59,061 bases of DNA from an uncultured Bacteroidales bacterium (GCA_937876865.1 CALEFF010000049.1:1-59061), one strand, 5' to 3'; positions 7,542 to 17,465 are shown, numbered from the stretch's first letter. The notes: generated by a model from the letters alone, not told the origin. Made by a program: numbers and translations.

Positions 7542-8183
7542 TTATTTTTTTGATTTAAAATATTTACAAAATTCCCTCAATGTGCATTCCTCGCACATAG
7601 GTTTACGTGCCTTACAAATGTAACGCCCTAAAAGAATTAGTTGATGGTGAATCAAAGACATATCTTCTGCATTTGTTAGATTAGAAAGAAGTTGTCTTTC
7701 GGTTTCCAACACATTTTTTGCTTTAAGTGTAAGGCCTATTCGAGCAGAAACTCTATGCACGTGAGTATCTACCGGCATTACTGCCCTTTTATAAAGAACG
7801 GCTAAAATAACCATTGCTGTTTTTCTACCAACTCCTGCAAGCGTTTGTAGTTCTTGGGGGTTATCCGGAATATTATCGTGATATACCTCGTGCAAACGTT
7901 CAGCCATTTTCTTTAAATTACGACTTTTAGAGTTAGGATATGAAATACTTTTTATGTATGAATAAATTTCTTCTTGCGAACTCTCTGCCATTGACTTCAC
8001 ACTTGAATATCTTTCAAACAATGCAGGAGTTACAATATTAACTCTTTTATCAGTACATTGTGCTGAAAGAATTACTGCAACCAAAAGTTGAAAAGGTGTT
8101 TCATAGTGCAGTTCCGTATCTGCATTTGGAAACATCTCTTTTAGTTTTTCAATAGTTAAAGCATAACGTTCTTGCTTTCTCAT
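7542..8183 (-). CDS. nth: Endonuclease III
   Basis: Base-excision-repair DNA glycosylase/AP lyase for oxidised pyrimidines. It carries the helix-hairpin-helix LAGVGRKTA with catalytic Lys121, catalytic Asp139 in the VDTHVHR segment, and the C-terminal 4Fe-4S ligands C190, C197, C200 and C206 (C-x6-C-x2-C-x5-C). At 213 residues it is complete. It sits 10 bases downstream of the EEP-family gene. Confidence 0.97.
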   Translation of the reverse strand: MRKQERYALTIEKLKEMFPNADTELHYETPFQLLVAVILSAQCTDKRVNIVTPALFERYSSVKSMAESSQEEIYSYIKSISYPNSKSRNLKKMAERLHEVYHDNIPDNPQELQTLAGVGRKTAMVILAVLYKRAVMPVDTHVHRVSARIGLTLKAKNVLETERQLLSNLTNAEDMSLIHHQLILLGRYICKARKPMCEECTLREFCKYFKSKK

Positions 8184-8193
8184 ATTCTAATCT

Positions 8194-9273
8194 TTATTTC
8201 AATTCAAATCTTGCAAAAACAGGGTTATGGTCTGAATAGTTGTAAACATTTTGTTCATAAGAGAGAAAATCAATTGCTTGACTTGAAAAAATATAATCTA
8301 TTCTAAATTTAACAAGTAAATCATTGTAAGTTCCCGAAAAGCCACTTGCTCTTTCTACAAAACTATCTTTTAAATCTTTTTGTAAGATTTGATATGTATA
8401 GGAATAAGGTGTGGCATTAAAATCCCCTACCAACAAATATTTTTCCTCTGTTTGTTCCAATATATTCTTTAATTCCCTAACTTCTTTTGCTTGTTCCTGA
8501 TTTGTTTCTAATAGTTTAGTGATAATACTCTTGCTTGTCTCTTCCGAAATCAATTCTGCATCCTTTATTTTATTCACTTCACTTTTTTCTTCCTCTGAAA
8601 GACGATAAGAATCCAAATGAACATTGTAAACTCTCACTTTATTGTTTTTCAAAACTACATCGGCGTAAGTTTTAGAGTAAAAATTCTTTTTCAAAGGGAA
8701 AAGAGCACCTGAACGAGTGATTGGATACTTTGAATAAATCACACTTCCTCGTACATAATTTGAAGAATTTGTTGGTGCAAAGAAATGTTCATACCCCAAA
8801 TTCTTTGTCATAACATAGTGGAACGAAGACTCAGATTTTTTAACCGAAGAATACTCTTGCAAACACACTATATCTGGCGAATAAGTCTTTATTAGTGATA
8901 AAATAGAATCTTTATTGGCTATTGCTATTGTTTTATCTTCTTCTGCTTTATATTGAAAACTCTTTACATTGAAAGTCATAATACTAAAAGACTTTTCTTT
9001 ATCATAATTAGATGCTTGAGAATTAAAACCAATAAAGCGAGGTGTATAACTACTACCTATCAAAATAACTGCCAAGGGCACAAAAATATATTTCCTTTTA
9101 AAGAAAAGCCAAAACAAACAAAATAAAACATTCACCACAAGCAAAAGAGGATAAATGTAAGAGAACAAAGATAATTCTGGAATAAACTCTGGACTGACTC
9201 TTAGCCCAATATAAACTCCTAAAAGCAAGAGTACAAAAAATAAATTAACAATATATAAAATCTTTTTTATCAT
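8194..9273 (-). CDS. Membrane-anchored endonuclease/exonuclease/phosphatase protein
   Basis: A protein of 359 residues starting MIKKILYIVNLFFVLLLLGV. Three hydrophobic segments in the first 90 residues precede an EEP domain: MTFNVKSF, IVCLQEYSS, VGDFNATP and the C-terminal YNYSDHNPVFA carry the expected Asn, Glu, Asp and His metal/catalytic residues. The family includes nucleases and phospho- and lipid phosphatases; the substrate is unknown. An in-frame start 13 codons upstream would overlap the preceding lipoprotein gene. I prefer 9273 because a consensus promoter (9282-9312) lies right before it. Confidence 0.82.
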   Translation of the reverse strand: MIKKILYIVNLFFVLLLLGVYIGLRVSPEFIPELSLFSYIYPLLLVVNVLFCLFWLFFKRKYIFVPLAVILIGSSYTPRFIGFNSQASNYDKEKSFSIMTFNVKSFQYKAEEDKTIAIANKDSILSLIKTYSPDIVCLQEYSSVKKSESSFHYVMTKNLGYEHFFAPTNSSNYVRGSVIYSKYPITRSGALFPLKKNFYSKTYADVVLKNNKVRVYNVHLDSYRLSEEEKSEVNKIKDAELISEETSKSIITKLLETNQEQAKEVRELKNILEQTEEKYLLVGDFNATPYSYTYQILQKDLKDSFVERASGFSGTYNDLLVKFRIDYIFSSQAIDFLSYEQNVYNYSDHNPVFARFELK

Positions 9274-9281
9274 ATAAAAAA

Positions 9282-9312
9282 CAAAGTTAAATTTCCGAGG
9301 CCGATACATCAA
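9282..9312 (-). promoter_or_regulatory. Promoter of the EEP-nth-TPR operon
   Basis: Minus strand TAACTTTG (9282-9289) with TTG 20 bp away (9310-9312). The -33 lies within the 3' end of the upstream lipoprotein gene. Only 8 bases separate the -7 element from the ATG at 9273, so the leader would be a few nucleotides at most. Confidence 0.6.
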
Positions 9313-9664
9313 TCATATCTATCTTCCATTCTTCATTCACTTTTAACAAATTCCAATTACACTCAATTTTATTACCAAACTCATCAATACATTCAACCTC
9401 TACAAAAGCTAAATTACCATTTATCACAACATTATCAACTTTTACATTTTTGTAAACGACCAATTCCTCTAACAAATCTTTGGAATATGCAATTTTTTTA
9501 TTCATTCTTGTTGAAAGAAGAGTCTCTAAGGTTTTAAAATCACGCTTATTTAAACTCTCATAATAATTTTCAATAGTTTTTTCAATCAATTCCTCATCTC
9601 TATCCTCTTTTGAACAAGCAGAAACAAAAACACAAACCAATAAAATCAACAATAATTTCTTCAT
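9287..9664 (-). CDS. Small NTF2-like lipoprotein
   Basis: A 125-residue protein starting MKKLLLILLVCVFVSACSKE with a clear SpII lipobox (VSAC). The mature part (ENYYESLNKRDFKTLETLL, later VEWKIDMID-like end) has the helix-strand pattern of NTF2-like/DUF4878 lipoproteins, a family of unknown ligand. The upstream in-frame start at 9700 is rejected because it would put residues ahead of the signal peptide. Tandem CAAAAATA boxes at 9680-9696 could be -7 elements. Confidence 0.75.
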   Translation of the reverse strand: MKKLLLILLVCVFVSACSKEDRDEELIEKTIENYYESLNKRDFKTLETLLSTRMNKKIAYSKDLLEELVVYKNVKVDNVVINGNLAFVEVECIDEFGNKIECNWNLLKVNEEWKIDMIDVSASEI

Positions 9665-9757
9665 TTCACTATTTTTTTGCAAAAATAACAAAAATAGCAA
9701 AAATCATTTCATTGAATTTAAAAAATTTCTCTTTGAGATAATTAGAAAACATAAAGA

Positions 9758-9789
9758 AAAAAGAGATGCTAATAAAGACATCTCTTTTT
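9758..9789 (-). terminator. Terminator of the TonB receptor gene
   Basis: An 11-bp inverted repeat, AAAAAGAGATG (9758-9768) and its complement (9779-9789), with a 10-nt loop and a T-rich tail on the minus strand, 20 bases past the receptor stop codon. Confidence 0.8.
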
Positions 9790-9808
9790 CATTTTTTTTA
9801 GAATGTGG

Positions 9809-12115
9809 CTAAATTTTTAGTTTTAAACCCAAGTAAAAGGTTCTTGGTTGTGTAGGACCATATATGTATCCTGAATCTCTATCAATTCCTTGATCAAAGT
9901 CTTTTTGGAATGAATTAAATATGTTGTTTACTCCTAATTTTACTTGAAGTGTATTGCTTTTTGTTAATTGAAAATCGTAGTTAATCGCACAATTCAAATC
10001 GAAAAATCTTGGAGTTGTTTCCATACGGTCTTGTTCTATGTAGCCAGCATAGTGAGGTACTTGCATTTTTCCTGTATATGTTCCTGAAAGATTAAAACCT
10101 AATCTCTTAATTGGAGTATAATCTAAACTTATATAACCATAATCATCAGGGCTTCTTAGTAATTTATCGGTACCTGCTACATTTTCATCTTCTGACCAAT
10201 ATTCTGTTTCTTTATATCTGCTCGATTGTAAGGTATATGCAGCAGATATTGTCATTATATCTTTATAAGACATTTTTGCTGTAAGACTTATTCCTTTAAC
10301 TACTGCTCCTGAGGCATTATATCTTTCTTGTATTGTGGTTTGTGTTTGTTGATTATGTCCTATTACTCTCAAAGCAAATACATCATCTAAGTTTGTGTAA
10401 AATCCTTCTAACAAAAGATTGAACTGAACATTGTTTCCTATTTGTATATAATAGTCTGCCGATAGGCTTGCACTGTGAGAATATTCTGGACGTAGGTTTT
10501 CGGCAAGCACAGTCCTAACACTTTCCCCTCCTACTTGGGTTATGTGCAAATCTTCATCGTAAACTTGTGGTGCTCGATAGCCACTTGAATAACTTGCTCT
10601 GATTTGTAAATCGGAAATAGGCTTATACAATAAGTTTACTCTCGGTGCTATTACGGGTGCTTCTAAAAGACTATGTTTATCTGCTCTTGCTCCTAATAAG
10701 AAGTTAAGTTTATTGCTTTTCCACTCCGATTGAACATATCCTCCTATTACATTTGCGGTTTGTTGTGTGTACATATTGTAATCTTCCACTCTATCGTCTA
10801 AACTATTACTGCTATATTCTACTCCGTATGTAATATCGGCTTGTGAAAATAAGAATTTATCTAATTTATGATTTGCCATTGCTCCTACCAAAAAGGTCAA
10901 ATCTTCTGTTTTTCCGTATGCATTTGGGTCTTGATAGGCTCCATAATATGAATTTCTATTGATATATTGTGTAGAAGCGTATGTATTTAAGCGGTTTTTA
11001 CCATTAAGTGATACGAAATTGTAGTTTAAATTTACAGAATGTATTTGATGTTGTGTCATTTCACAAATATCGCTTCTGTGTGGTTGCAAATGTAGATTAT
11101 TTCCTCCTCTTCTATCTTCGTTTGTTGTGTGATATTCCAAGTTAAGTTTATTTCTATTATCTATGTTATAGAATATATTTGTTCCAAAAGAGAGATTTTC
11201 CAATTCTCCCAACTCTGTGAATCCATCGTTATCGGCATCATAAGCTGAACGTGTTCTATATGTTTGATAAAATGAGGCTCCCGTTTTTTTATCTTTACTT
11301 AACAAGGCTCCATTCACGTTTACGTTTTGTGCATACGAACTTCCGCCTATCATTTGAACGTCTGTACCTACACTAAGGCTTGGGGTGGTTGGTTCTTTTG
11401 TTATAATATTTATAGTTCCTGCAATGGCATTTGCTCCAAACAAAGCAGAACCACCACCTTTTACCACTTCTACTCGCTCAATCATATTTACTGGAATTTG
11501 TTCTAAGCCATAAACTCCACTTAATGCACTCATAACCGGGCGAGAGTCTATAAGAATTTGTGTATATGGTCCATCTAAACCGTTTATCTTGACTTGCGGA
11601 AAACCACAGTTTTGACAATTGTATTCTACTCTTACTCCACTTTGAAAAGGTAAGGCTTGAACAAGGTCTTGTGCGTTATTCTTTTCAAATTGCTTAGTTG
11701 AGAGAACATTTACTATTACTGGTGCTTCTTTTCTTGATGTTTCATTTCTATTTGCTGAGACTACAACCTCATCTATCGTTACTGCATAAGGTTCTAACTC
11801 TAAGTGAATGTGAGGAGTGTTATTATTTTTTAATTCCACCTCTGTTTCTAAGGTTTTATACCCTAAACAACTAACAACTAATGTGTATTTTCCTGCTTTT
11901 AGGTGTCTTATTATAAAACTTCCTGTTTCATCTGTTGTTGTTCCTATTGTGGTATTTTTAATCATTACAGTTGCATAAAGTACTGCTTCTTGTGTTTCTT
12001 TGTTGAAGATATGTCCTTCTATTGATAATCCTTCTGGATTTGTGTTTTGAGCTGATAACTGTCCTGATATAATCAGCATTAGAATTAATTGTAAGATAAA
12101 TTTTGCTTTTGTCAT
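9809..12115 (-). CDS. TonB-dependent outer-membrane receptor
   Basis: A 768-residue protein with signal peptide MTKAKFILQLILMLIISGQL, then a carboxypeptidase-regulatory-like domain (about 30-115), a plug domain (about 125-240, with IDEVVVSANR as TonB box region and VEVVKGGGSALFGANAIAGTI) and a C-terminal barrel ending in FYLGLKLKI. It imports an unknown ligand using TonB energy. The plug contains a CQNCG cysteine pair near residue 165, which is unusual in a receptor plug and could bind metal or form a disulphide. It is not a SusC type because no SusD partner is adjacent. It is monocistronic. Confidence 0.93.
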   Translation of the reverse strand: MTKAKFILQLILMLIISGQLSAQNTNPEGLSIEGHIFNKETQEAVLYATVMIKNTTIGTTTDETGSFIIRHLKAGKYTLVVSCLGYKTLETEVELKNNNTPHIHLELEPYAVTIDEVVVSANRNETSRKEAPVIVNVLSTKQFEKNNAQDLVQALPFQSGVRVEYNCQNCGFPQVKINGLDGPYTQILIDSRPVMSALSGVYGLEQIPVNMIERVEVVKGGGSALFGANAIAGTINIITKEPTTPSLSVGTDVQMIGGSSYAQNVNVNGALLSKDKKTGASFYQTYRTRSAYDADNDGFTELGELENLSFGTNIFYNIDNRNKLNLEYHTTNEDRRGGNNLHLQPHRSDICEMTQHQIHSVNLNYNFVSLNGKNRLNTYASTQYINRNSYYGAYQDPNAYGKTEDLTFLVGAMANHKLDKFLFSQADITYGVEYSSNSLDDRVEDYNMYTQQTANVIGGYVQSEWKSNKLNFLLGARADKHSLLEAPVIAPRVNLLYKPISDLQIRASYSSGYRAPQVYDEDLHITQVGGESVRTVLAENLRPEYSHSASLSADYYIQIGNNVQFNLLLEGFYTNLDDVFALRVIGHNQQTQTTIQERYNASGAVVKGISLTAKMSYKDIMTISAAYTLQSSRYKETEYWSEDENVAGTDKLLRSPDDYGYISLDYTPIKRLGFNLSGTYTGKMQVPHYAGYIEQDRMETTPRFFDLNCAINYDFQLTKSNTLQVKLGVNNIFNSFQKDFDQGIDRDSGYIYGPTQPRTFYLGLKLKI

Positions 12116-12137
12116 TTTACTTTTTTTAATTTTTTTG

Positions 12138-12168
12138 CAAAATTACTTTCTTTTTTCTCTTACGACAA
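12138..12168 (-). promoter_or_regulatory. Promoter of the TonB receptor gene
   Basis: Minus strand TAATTTTG (12138-12145) and TTG (12166-12168) 20 bp apart, about 20 nt before the receptor ATG. Confidence 0.6.
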
Positions 12169-12272
12169 TACTCAAAAATAGTGATTTTAATTTTTTTTAT
12201 AAAAAAAAGAAAACCTTTATCTATTATGAAGTGTTGTTTATATATGAGTTAATTTTAAAATCTTTATTACCT

Positions 12273-13499
12273 ATGAAAAAGTTATTAGCAAGTGCCGTTT
12301 TATTATCAATGAATATTGGTGTAATGGCTCAAAATGATTTAATTAAAAGTGTAATTGATGGAAGTTTTTTTAATTTTCCTCAAATTAGGGAAAGCGTTTG
12401 TGATATGAGAATGTTTTTCCCTACAAAAGGGGTTAAACCAGCTGAGTATAATCGTTATGAATTCAAAGAAAAACACGATGATGCTATTGCAAATGTAATG
12501 TTTGAGACGCTAAACGGAGAACTTATTTCCTTTGAAGAATCTCTTGATTTAGCAAAGGCTGATGGAATTATTGTTTTGCATAAAGGAAAAATTGTTTTTG
12601 AAAGATATTATGGTTTTTTAGAGCCTGATGGTACTCATGCTGTTATGTCTGTATCGAAAACTCTAACAGGTACTCTTGGAGCTGTACTTGTTGCTCAAGG
12701 TATTCTTGACGAAAACAAAAAGGCTTCTTATTATGTACCAGAATTAAGTGCTTCTGCTTTTGGCAATGCTACAATTAGAGAGTTATTGGATATGACTACC
12801 GCTTTGGATTATGATGAAAATTACAATAATCCTAATTCTCGTATTTGGGAATTCTCTCAAGCAGGAACTCCTTACCCTAAACCAGAAAATTATAAAGGTG
12901 CTAAAAGTTATAGAGAATTCCTTCAAACTGTAAAACAAAAAGGAAAACACGGACAAAAGTTCGCTTATAAAACAATTAACACTGATGCTTTGGCATGGGT
13001 TATTACAAGGGTTTGTGATAAACCTTTGGCTAATTTGATTTCAGAATATTTTTGGCAACCAATGGGTGCTCACTTTGAGGGTTACTATCAATTAGATGCA
13101 ACAGGTACTGAATTTGCTGGCGGAGGATTTAATGGTGCATTGAGAGATTTAGCTGCTTTTGGAGAAATGATTAGAAACGATGGATTTTTCAATGGAAAAC
13201 AAATTATACCTAAGGATTTGATGAGTGATATTATTGAAAACTCTAACGCAAGCAAGTTTGACAAAGAAAGTTATCCGCTTTTAAAAGGTTGGGCTTATAG
13301 AAATATGTGGTGGGTTATGAAAAACTCTGATCAAGCCTTTTGTGCAAGAGGTGTACATGGTCAAGTAATTTATATAAACCCTACCGCTGAAACTGTTATT
13401 GTTAGATTAGCCTCTCATCCTGAGGCTTCAAATGGAGTAAATGATCCTTTTTCTCTACCAGCTTATCAAGCGGTAGCCGATTATTTGAAAACAAAATAG
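12273..13499 (+). CDS. Secreted serine hydrolase, beta-lactamase/NylB-like (S12 fold)
   Basis: A 408-residue secreted enzyme with signal peptide MKKLLASAVLLSMNIGVMAQ. The catalytic SVSK tetrad (nucleophile Ser, general base Lys) is near residue 127, the tyrosine of FAYKTINTDAL near 230, and an ARGVHGQ segment near 365 replaces the KTG box. This pattern resembles 6-aminohexanoate-oligomer hydrolases and class C-like esterases more than true beta-lactamases; the substrate is unknown. An in-frame start 46 codons upstream is rejected because it buries the signal peptide. Confidence 0.85.
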   Translation: MKKLLASAVLLSMNIGVMAQNDLIKSVIDGSFFNFPQIRESVCDMRMFFPTKGVKPAEYNRYEFKEKHDDAIANVMFETLNGELISFEESLDLAKADGIIVLHKGKIVFERYYGFLEPDGTHAVMSVSKTLTGTLGAVLVAQGILDENKKASYYVPELSASAFGNATIRELLDMTTALDYDENYNNPNSRIWEFSQAGTPYPKPENYKGAKSYREFLQTVKQKGKHGQKFAYKTINTDALAWVITRVCDKPLANLISEYFWQPMGAHFEGYYQLDATGTEFAGGGFNGALRDLAAFGEMIRNDGFFNGKQIIPKDLMSDIIENSNASKFDKESYPLLKGWAYRNMWWVMKNSDQAFCARGVHGQVIYINPTAETVIVRLASHPEASNGVNDPFSLPAYQAVADYLKTK

Positions 13500-13505
13500 A
13501 TTATT

Positions 13506-13540
13506 AAGAAATAAGGAGTGATTACCACTCCTTATTTCTT
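13506..13540. terminator. Hairpin between convergent genes, inside the PBP1A 3' end
   Basis: A 15-bp inverted repeat (13506-13520 and 13526-13540; AATAAGGAGTG core) with a 5-nt loop. The right arm encodes the last PBP1A residues and the loop holds its stop codon. It can serve both converging genes, though the T tracts are weak. Confidence 0.7.
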
Positions 13541-15783
13541 TCTTGTTCCATTGTTCCTTCTTCTATTTCTTGAACATAATTACTGCAATCCATATCTACA
13601 CTCATTGTTGGAGGTCTATCAAAATCTCCTTTATAGAAATTGAGTTTGGAATCTTTTTCACATCGTTTCATAAACAAGGCATAGACAGGTAAAGCCATAG
13701 ATGCTCCTTGTCCTAAGGCTGTTGAACGGAAGTGAATACTCCTTAATTCCCCTCCAACCCAAACTGCTGTTGCTAATTTAGGATTTAATCCAATAAACCA
13801 ACCATCTGAATTATTGTCGGTAGTACCTGTCTTACCTGCAATAGTACTTGTAAGTCCATATCTAAATCTTAATCTTCCTCCTGTACCACCATCAACAACT
13901 CCTTTCATAAGTTCTAAGACTAAATATGAGGTTTCTTCATCTAAAGCAGAGTTACTTTTTGAATTAAATACTTCTAAAACCATTCCTTTATTGTCGCATA
14001 TTTTTGTAATAAAGATTGGTTCCTTATGAATGCCCTTATTAACAAAGGTAGACATTGCTCCTGCCATTTCCATTACAGAAAGATCTGAGGTTCCCAAACA
14101 AATAGAAGGATAAGCCTCCATTGGAGTTGTGATACCCATTTGCTTTACTAAATCAACTACTGCTTGTGGTGTTGTATAATCTTTAATTAGTGCTGCCGAA
14201 ATAAAGTTTACGGAGTTTGCTAACGCCCATTTCAATGTCACATTTTCTCCTTCACGATTATCATTAGAGTTTTTTGGAGTCCAATTGTCAAAATCTTCAA
14301 AAGTTACTGGTGAATTTTCTAATTCGTAACATGGAGATAATTCACTATCTCGCATCGCTGCTGCATAAACAAATGGCTTGAAGGTTGAACCTACTTGTCT
14401 TCTTCCAAGTTTTGCATTATCAAATTTAAAATGTTTATAGTTTATTCCTCCCACATATACTTTTATGTGTCCAGTTTGTGGTTCTATTGAAACCATACCT
14501 GTATTCAAGAAATGTTTATAGTAACGTAAAGAATCCCAAGGAGTCATTATTGTATCCTTATCGCCAGCCCAAGTAAAGACTCTCATATTTGTCTTTTCTT
14601 TAAAATTGGCTTTTATATCTTTTTCTGATAATCCTTCTGATTTAAGAGAACGATATCTATCAGAATTCTTCATTGCTTGAATATAATATTTCTCTATATC
14701 CTCTTTACTTATACCCGTAAATGGTGCATCTTTATATCCTTTTGTATGTTTAAAGAATTCTGATTGCAAAGAAGCGAAATGCTCTTTTACTGCTTCTTCT
14801 GCATACTTTTGCATTTTGTAATTTATAGTTGTGTATATCTTTAAGCCATCTTTATGTACATCATAATTCTCTCCATTGGCTTTATAGTGAGTTTTACACC
14901 ACTCTTTCATGTAGTTTCTAAGCATTTCACGAAAATAAGTAGCGATTCCCTCATCGTGGGATTGAGGATTGTAATGTAATTTAATCGGATTTGATGATTT
15001 TTCTTTGTATTCAACCTCTGAAATATAGCCATACTTTTGCATTTGGCTCAAAACGACATTTCTTCTCCTATTTGCATTCTCTGGATTACGAACTGGACTA
15101 TATGCAGTTGGTGCTTTAAGCAATCCAACCAATACCGCAGCTTCCTCAACCTCTAATTCGGAAGGTTTTTTTGAAAAGAAAATATAAGAGGCTGCTTTAA
15201 TACCATAAGCGTTGCTACCATAATCCACTGTATTTAGATACATTGACAAGATTTCTTCTTTGGAATAATTTCTTTCAAGTTTGACTGCTACAACCCATTC
15301 TTTTAGTTTAGCAAATACTGTACCTAATGTTGATTTTTTTTCTCTTGGAAAAAGATTTTTTGCTAATTGTTGAGTGAGCGTACTGCCTCCACCTGAACTT
15401 TTATTCCCTCCTAAAACAGTTTTTGTTAGGACTCTAAGCAATGATCGCAAATCAATTCCTGAATGTTCGTAAAACCTCGCATCTTCTGTTGCTACAAGAG
15501 CATTGATAAGATTTGGAGAAATATCTTTGAATGTAACATTTGAACGATTTTGAATGCCAATATAACCAATCAACTCGCCAGAATCAGAATATACCTCTGT
15601 TGCTAAATTAGCCTTTGGATTTTCTAATTGTTCAAATGTAGGCATAAAGCCCAACACTCCTAAGGATAATAACACAAAAAACACTATTACTGCCAATAGA
15701 AAGCAGAAATATGTTCCCCACATTACCTTTATATACTTTTTAAACTTATTTGTTTTTGTTTTTTTCTTTGTTGTTTCACTCAT
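13522..15783 (-). CDS. mrcA: Bifunctional penicillin-binding protein 1A
   Basis: Inner-membrane peptidoglycan glycosyltransferase/transpeptidase of 753 residues. A single membrane helix (about 23-47) anchors it. The GT51 domain shows EDARFYEHSG with catalytic Glu100 and GGGSTLTQQLAKNLF (131-145). The transpeptidase has the nucleophile STFK near 466, SVN in ALANSVNF, and KTGTT near 650. It is fourth in the holB, ricT-like, gldH, mrcA series, a familiar Bacteroidota order linking replication, gliding/secretion lipoprotein and wall synthesis genes. Confidence 0.96.
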   Translation of the reverse strand: MSETTKKKTKTNKFKKYIKVMWGTYFCFLLAVIVFFVLLSLGVLGFMPTFEQLENPKANLATEVYSDSGELIGYIGIQNRSNVTFKDISPNLINALVATEDARFYEHSGIDLRSLLRVLTKTVLGGNKSSGGGSTLTQQLAKNLFPREKKSTLGTVFAKLKEWVVAVKLERNYSKEEILSMYLNTVDYGSNAYGIKAASYIFFSKKPSELEVEEAAVLVGLLKAPTAYSPVRNPENANRRRNVVLSQMQKYGYISEVEYKEKSSNPIKLHYNPQSHDEGIATYFREMLRNYMKEWCKTHYKANGENYDVHKDGLKIYTTINYKMQKYAEEAVKEHFASLQSEFFKHTKGYKDAPFTGISKEDIEKYYIQAMKNSDRYRSLKSEGLSEKDIKANFKEKTNMRVFTWAGDKDTIMTPWDSLRYYKHFLNTGMVSIEPQTGHIKVYVGGINYKHFKFDNAKLGRRQVGSTFKPFVYAAAMRDSELSPCYELENSPVTFEDFDNWTPKNSNDNREGENVTLKWALANSVNFISAALIKDYTTPQAVVDLVKQMGITTPMEAYPSICLGTSDLSVMEMAGAMSTFVNKGIHKEPIFITKICDNKGMVLEVFNSKSNSALDEETSYLVLELMKGVVDGGTGGRLRFRYGLTSTIAGKTGTTDNNSDGWFIGLNPKLATAVWVGGELRSIHFRSTALGQGASMALPVYALFMKRCEKDSKLNFYKGDFDRPPTMSVDMDCSNYVQEIEEGTMEQERNKEW

Positions 15784-15803
15784 ATCAAAAACTATTTTAT
15801 TCT

Positions 15804-16277
15804 TTAATCTTGATATTCCAAATGTAATCCTACATCACAAATTCCTTTTAGGGTAGAATCTATTGTCGCTTGACGCAATTCAAACGTGTATTTACCTTTT
15901 TGTTCAAACTTTATATTTTTTGCTATCCAAAAACGATTATCTCTAATTTTTGAATTACCTTTTCCTTTCCATGTTCCATCAGGATATGCCAAATAGCACT
16001 CAATTGTATCACATTTTGTTACCTTTCCATTCGGCAAAATAGTATTCATATAAAAGTAAATATTACTATAAGGATACTCTATTGTATTTCTGATATTGAT
16101 TGCTAACTTATAAGATTTTATTGTATCGGTTATATCTACCTCATAATACAATTTATCTGTAGTTTTCCATGCTCGTTGATTTACCTCTTTGTTTTCGTCA
16201 TACACAACATTATTATTACAAGCAGAAAACAAAATAACAACCAATAAAATACTTATTTTACTAATTATAACTTTCAT
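15804..16277 (-). CDS. gldH: Gliding-motility-type lipoprotein GldH
   Basis: A 157-residue lipoprotein (signal peptide ending FSACNNN, Cys20). The conserved mid-region contains RNTIEYPYSNIYFYM, DTIECYLA and WKGKG, matching GldH. GldH is required for gliding in Flavobacterium but is retained in non-gliding Bacteroidales, where its role is unclear. It overlaps the ricT-like gene by 17 bases and precedes mrcA by 20 bases. Confidence 0.9.
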   Translation of the reverse strand: MKVIISKISILLVVILFSACNNNVVYDENKEVNQRAWKTTDKLYYEVDITDTIKSYKLAINIRNTIEYPYSNIYFYMNTILPNGKVTKCDTIECYLAYPDGTWKGKGNSKIRDNRFWIAKNIKFEQKGKYTFELRQATIDSTLKGICDVGLHLEYQD

Positions 16278-17439
16278 TGAAATTATTTTTTGATAAAGAT
16301 TTTTCGTTTTCTATTTTTTCTGCGTATGTTTCTAAGTCTTTTACGATAATATTTTTCTTGTTTTTATCGATAATTAACTTAACAGATTCTGCCGATAGAG
16401 GAAATAACTCTGTGCTTCCTTGATAAGAATACCAAAATAAACGTTTAAACACATCTACTTTATGATATATTGCCAAACCCTTTTCAGTTTGAAGTTCTAC
16501 TCCTAATTCAGGTATTTTATTTAGTGCTTCAACATAAACATCATACTCATAATTTAGGCAACATTTCAACTTTCCACATTGTCCTGCTAACTTTTGAGGA
16601 TTTGGGAACAATTGTTGAGTTTTTGCAACAATCGTTGAAACTGAATTAAATGAATTTAGCCAAGTGCTACAACAGAGTTCTCTTCCACAAGTGCCGATTC
16701 CTCCTAATCTACTTGCCTCTTGACGTGCACCGATTTGCTTCATTTCAATTCTAACCTTAAATTCCTCTGCCAAAGACTTAATTAACTGACGAAAATCCAC
16801 TCTTTCATCTGCAGTATAGTAAAAAATTGCTTTTGTACCATCGCCTTGAAATTCCACATCATTGACTTTCATTTTAAGATTATAACGATTTGCATAATCC
16901 CTTGTTTTGAAAATCATATCATCTTCCTTCCTTAATGACTGCAACCATTTTTCTATATCAGCGGCCTTAGCTCTTCTATAAAGTCTTTTAAACTCTGAAT
17001 TTGGTTCAAGCTTTTTTTTCTTCATTTGAATCCTACATAATTCTCCTGAAAGAGTTACAATTCCTATGTCATGACCAGGATTTCCCTCCACAGCAACGAC
17101 ATCACCTTCGGAAATCTCTAATCCTTCTGGCAAACGATAGAAATCTTTTCTCGAATTCTTAAACCTAACCTCTACAATATTACAAACATCTGTATTTGAA
17201 GGAGAATGAATATGCCCCATCCAATTATGAACATTCATTTTAGAACAATTATCCAATTCTTTCTTTGAAACAGGACGATAAGATATAGGCTCCTTACTGC
17301 AACCCCTTGATACAAGGTCGCTAACAACAAATTTATCTTTTTCAATATCTGGTTCTTCATCAAAATATGGGTGAACAAATTGTTCCAATAATTTATCTCT
17401 TTGTTCTATTTCCTTAATTTCTTTTTTTTCTGAATCCAT
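16261..17439 (-). CDS. ricT: PSP1-domain protein (RicT/YaaT-like)
   Basis: A 392-residue cytoplasmic protein. The PSP1 domain has the cysteine signature GTCGRELCCSTW and, further on, QCGKLKCCLNYE, as in RicT/YaaT. In Bacillus, RicT joins RicA and RicF in a complex with Fe-S clusters that affects RNA maturation; no ricA or ricF lies nearby here. The N-terminal extension of about 70 acidic residues is typical for Bacteroidota. It follows holB by 26 bases, the usual neighbour. Confidence 0.88.
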   Translation of the reverse strand: MDSEKKEIKEIEQRDKLLEQFVHPYFDEEPDIEKDKFVVSDLVSRGCSKEPISYRPVSKKELDNCSKMNVHNWMGHIHSPSNTDVCNIVEVRFKNSRKDFYRLPEGLEISEGDVVAVEGNPGHDIGIVTLSGELCRIQMKKKKLEPNSEFKRLYRRAKAADIEKWLQSLRKEDDMIFKTRDYANRYNLKMKVNDVEFQGDGTKAIFYYTADERVDFRQLIKSLAEEFKVRIEMKQIGARQEASRLGGIGTCGRELCCSTWLNSFNSVSTIVAKTQQLFPNPQKLAGQCGKLKCCLNYEYDVYVEALNKIPELGVELQTEKGLAIYHKVDVFKRLFWYSYQGSTELFPLSAESVKLIIDKNKKNIIVKDLETYAEKIENEKSLSKNNFNESYN

Positions 17440-17465
17440 ATTATAAAAATAATTTAGATTATATA

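Noticed and set aside
12135..12272. Extended start for the serine hydrolase
   Set aside because: The extra 46 codons are AT-rich, overlap the TonB receptor promoter, and would displace a clear signal peptide.
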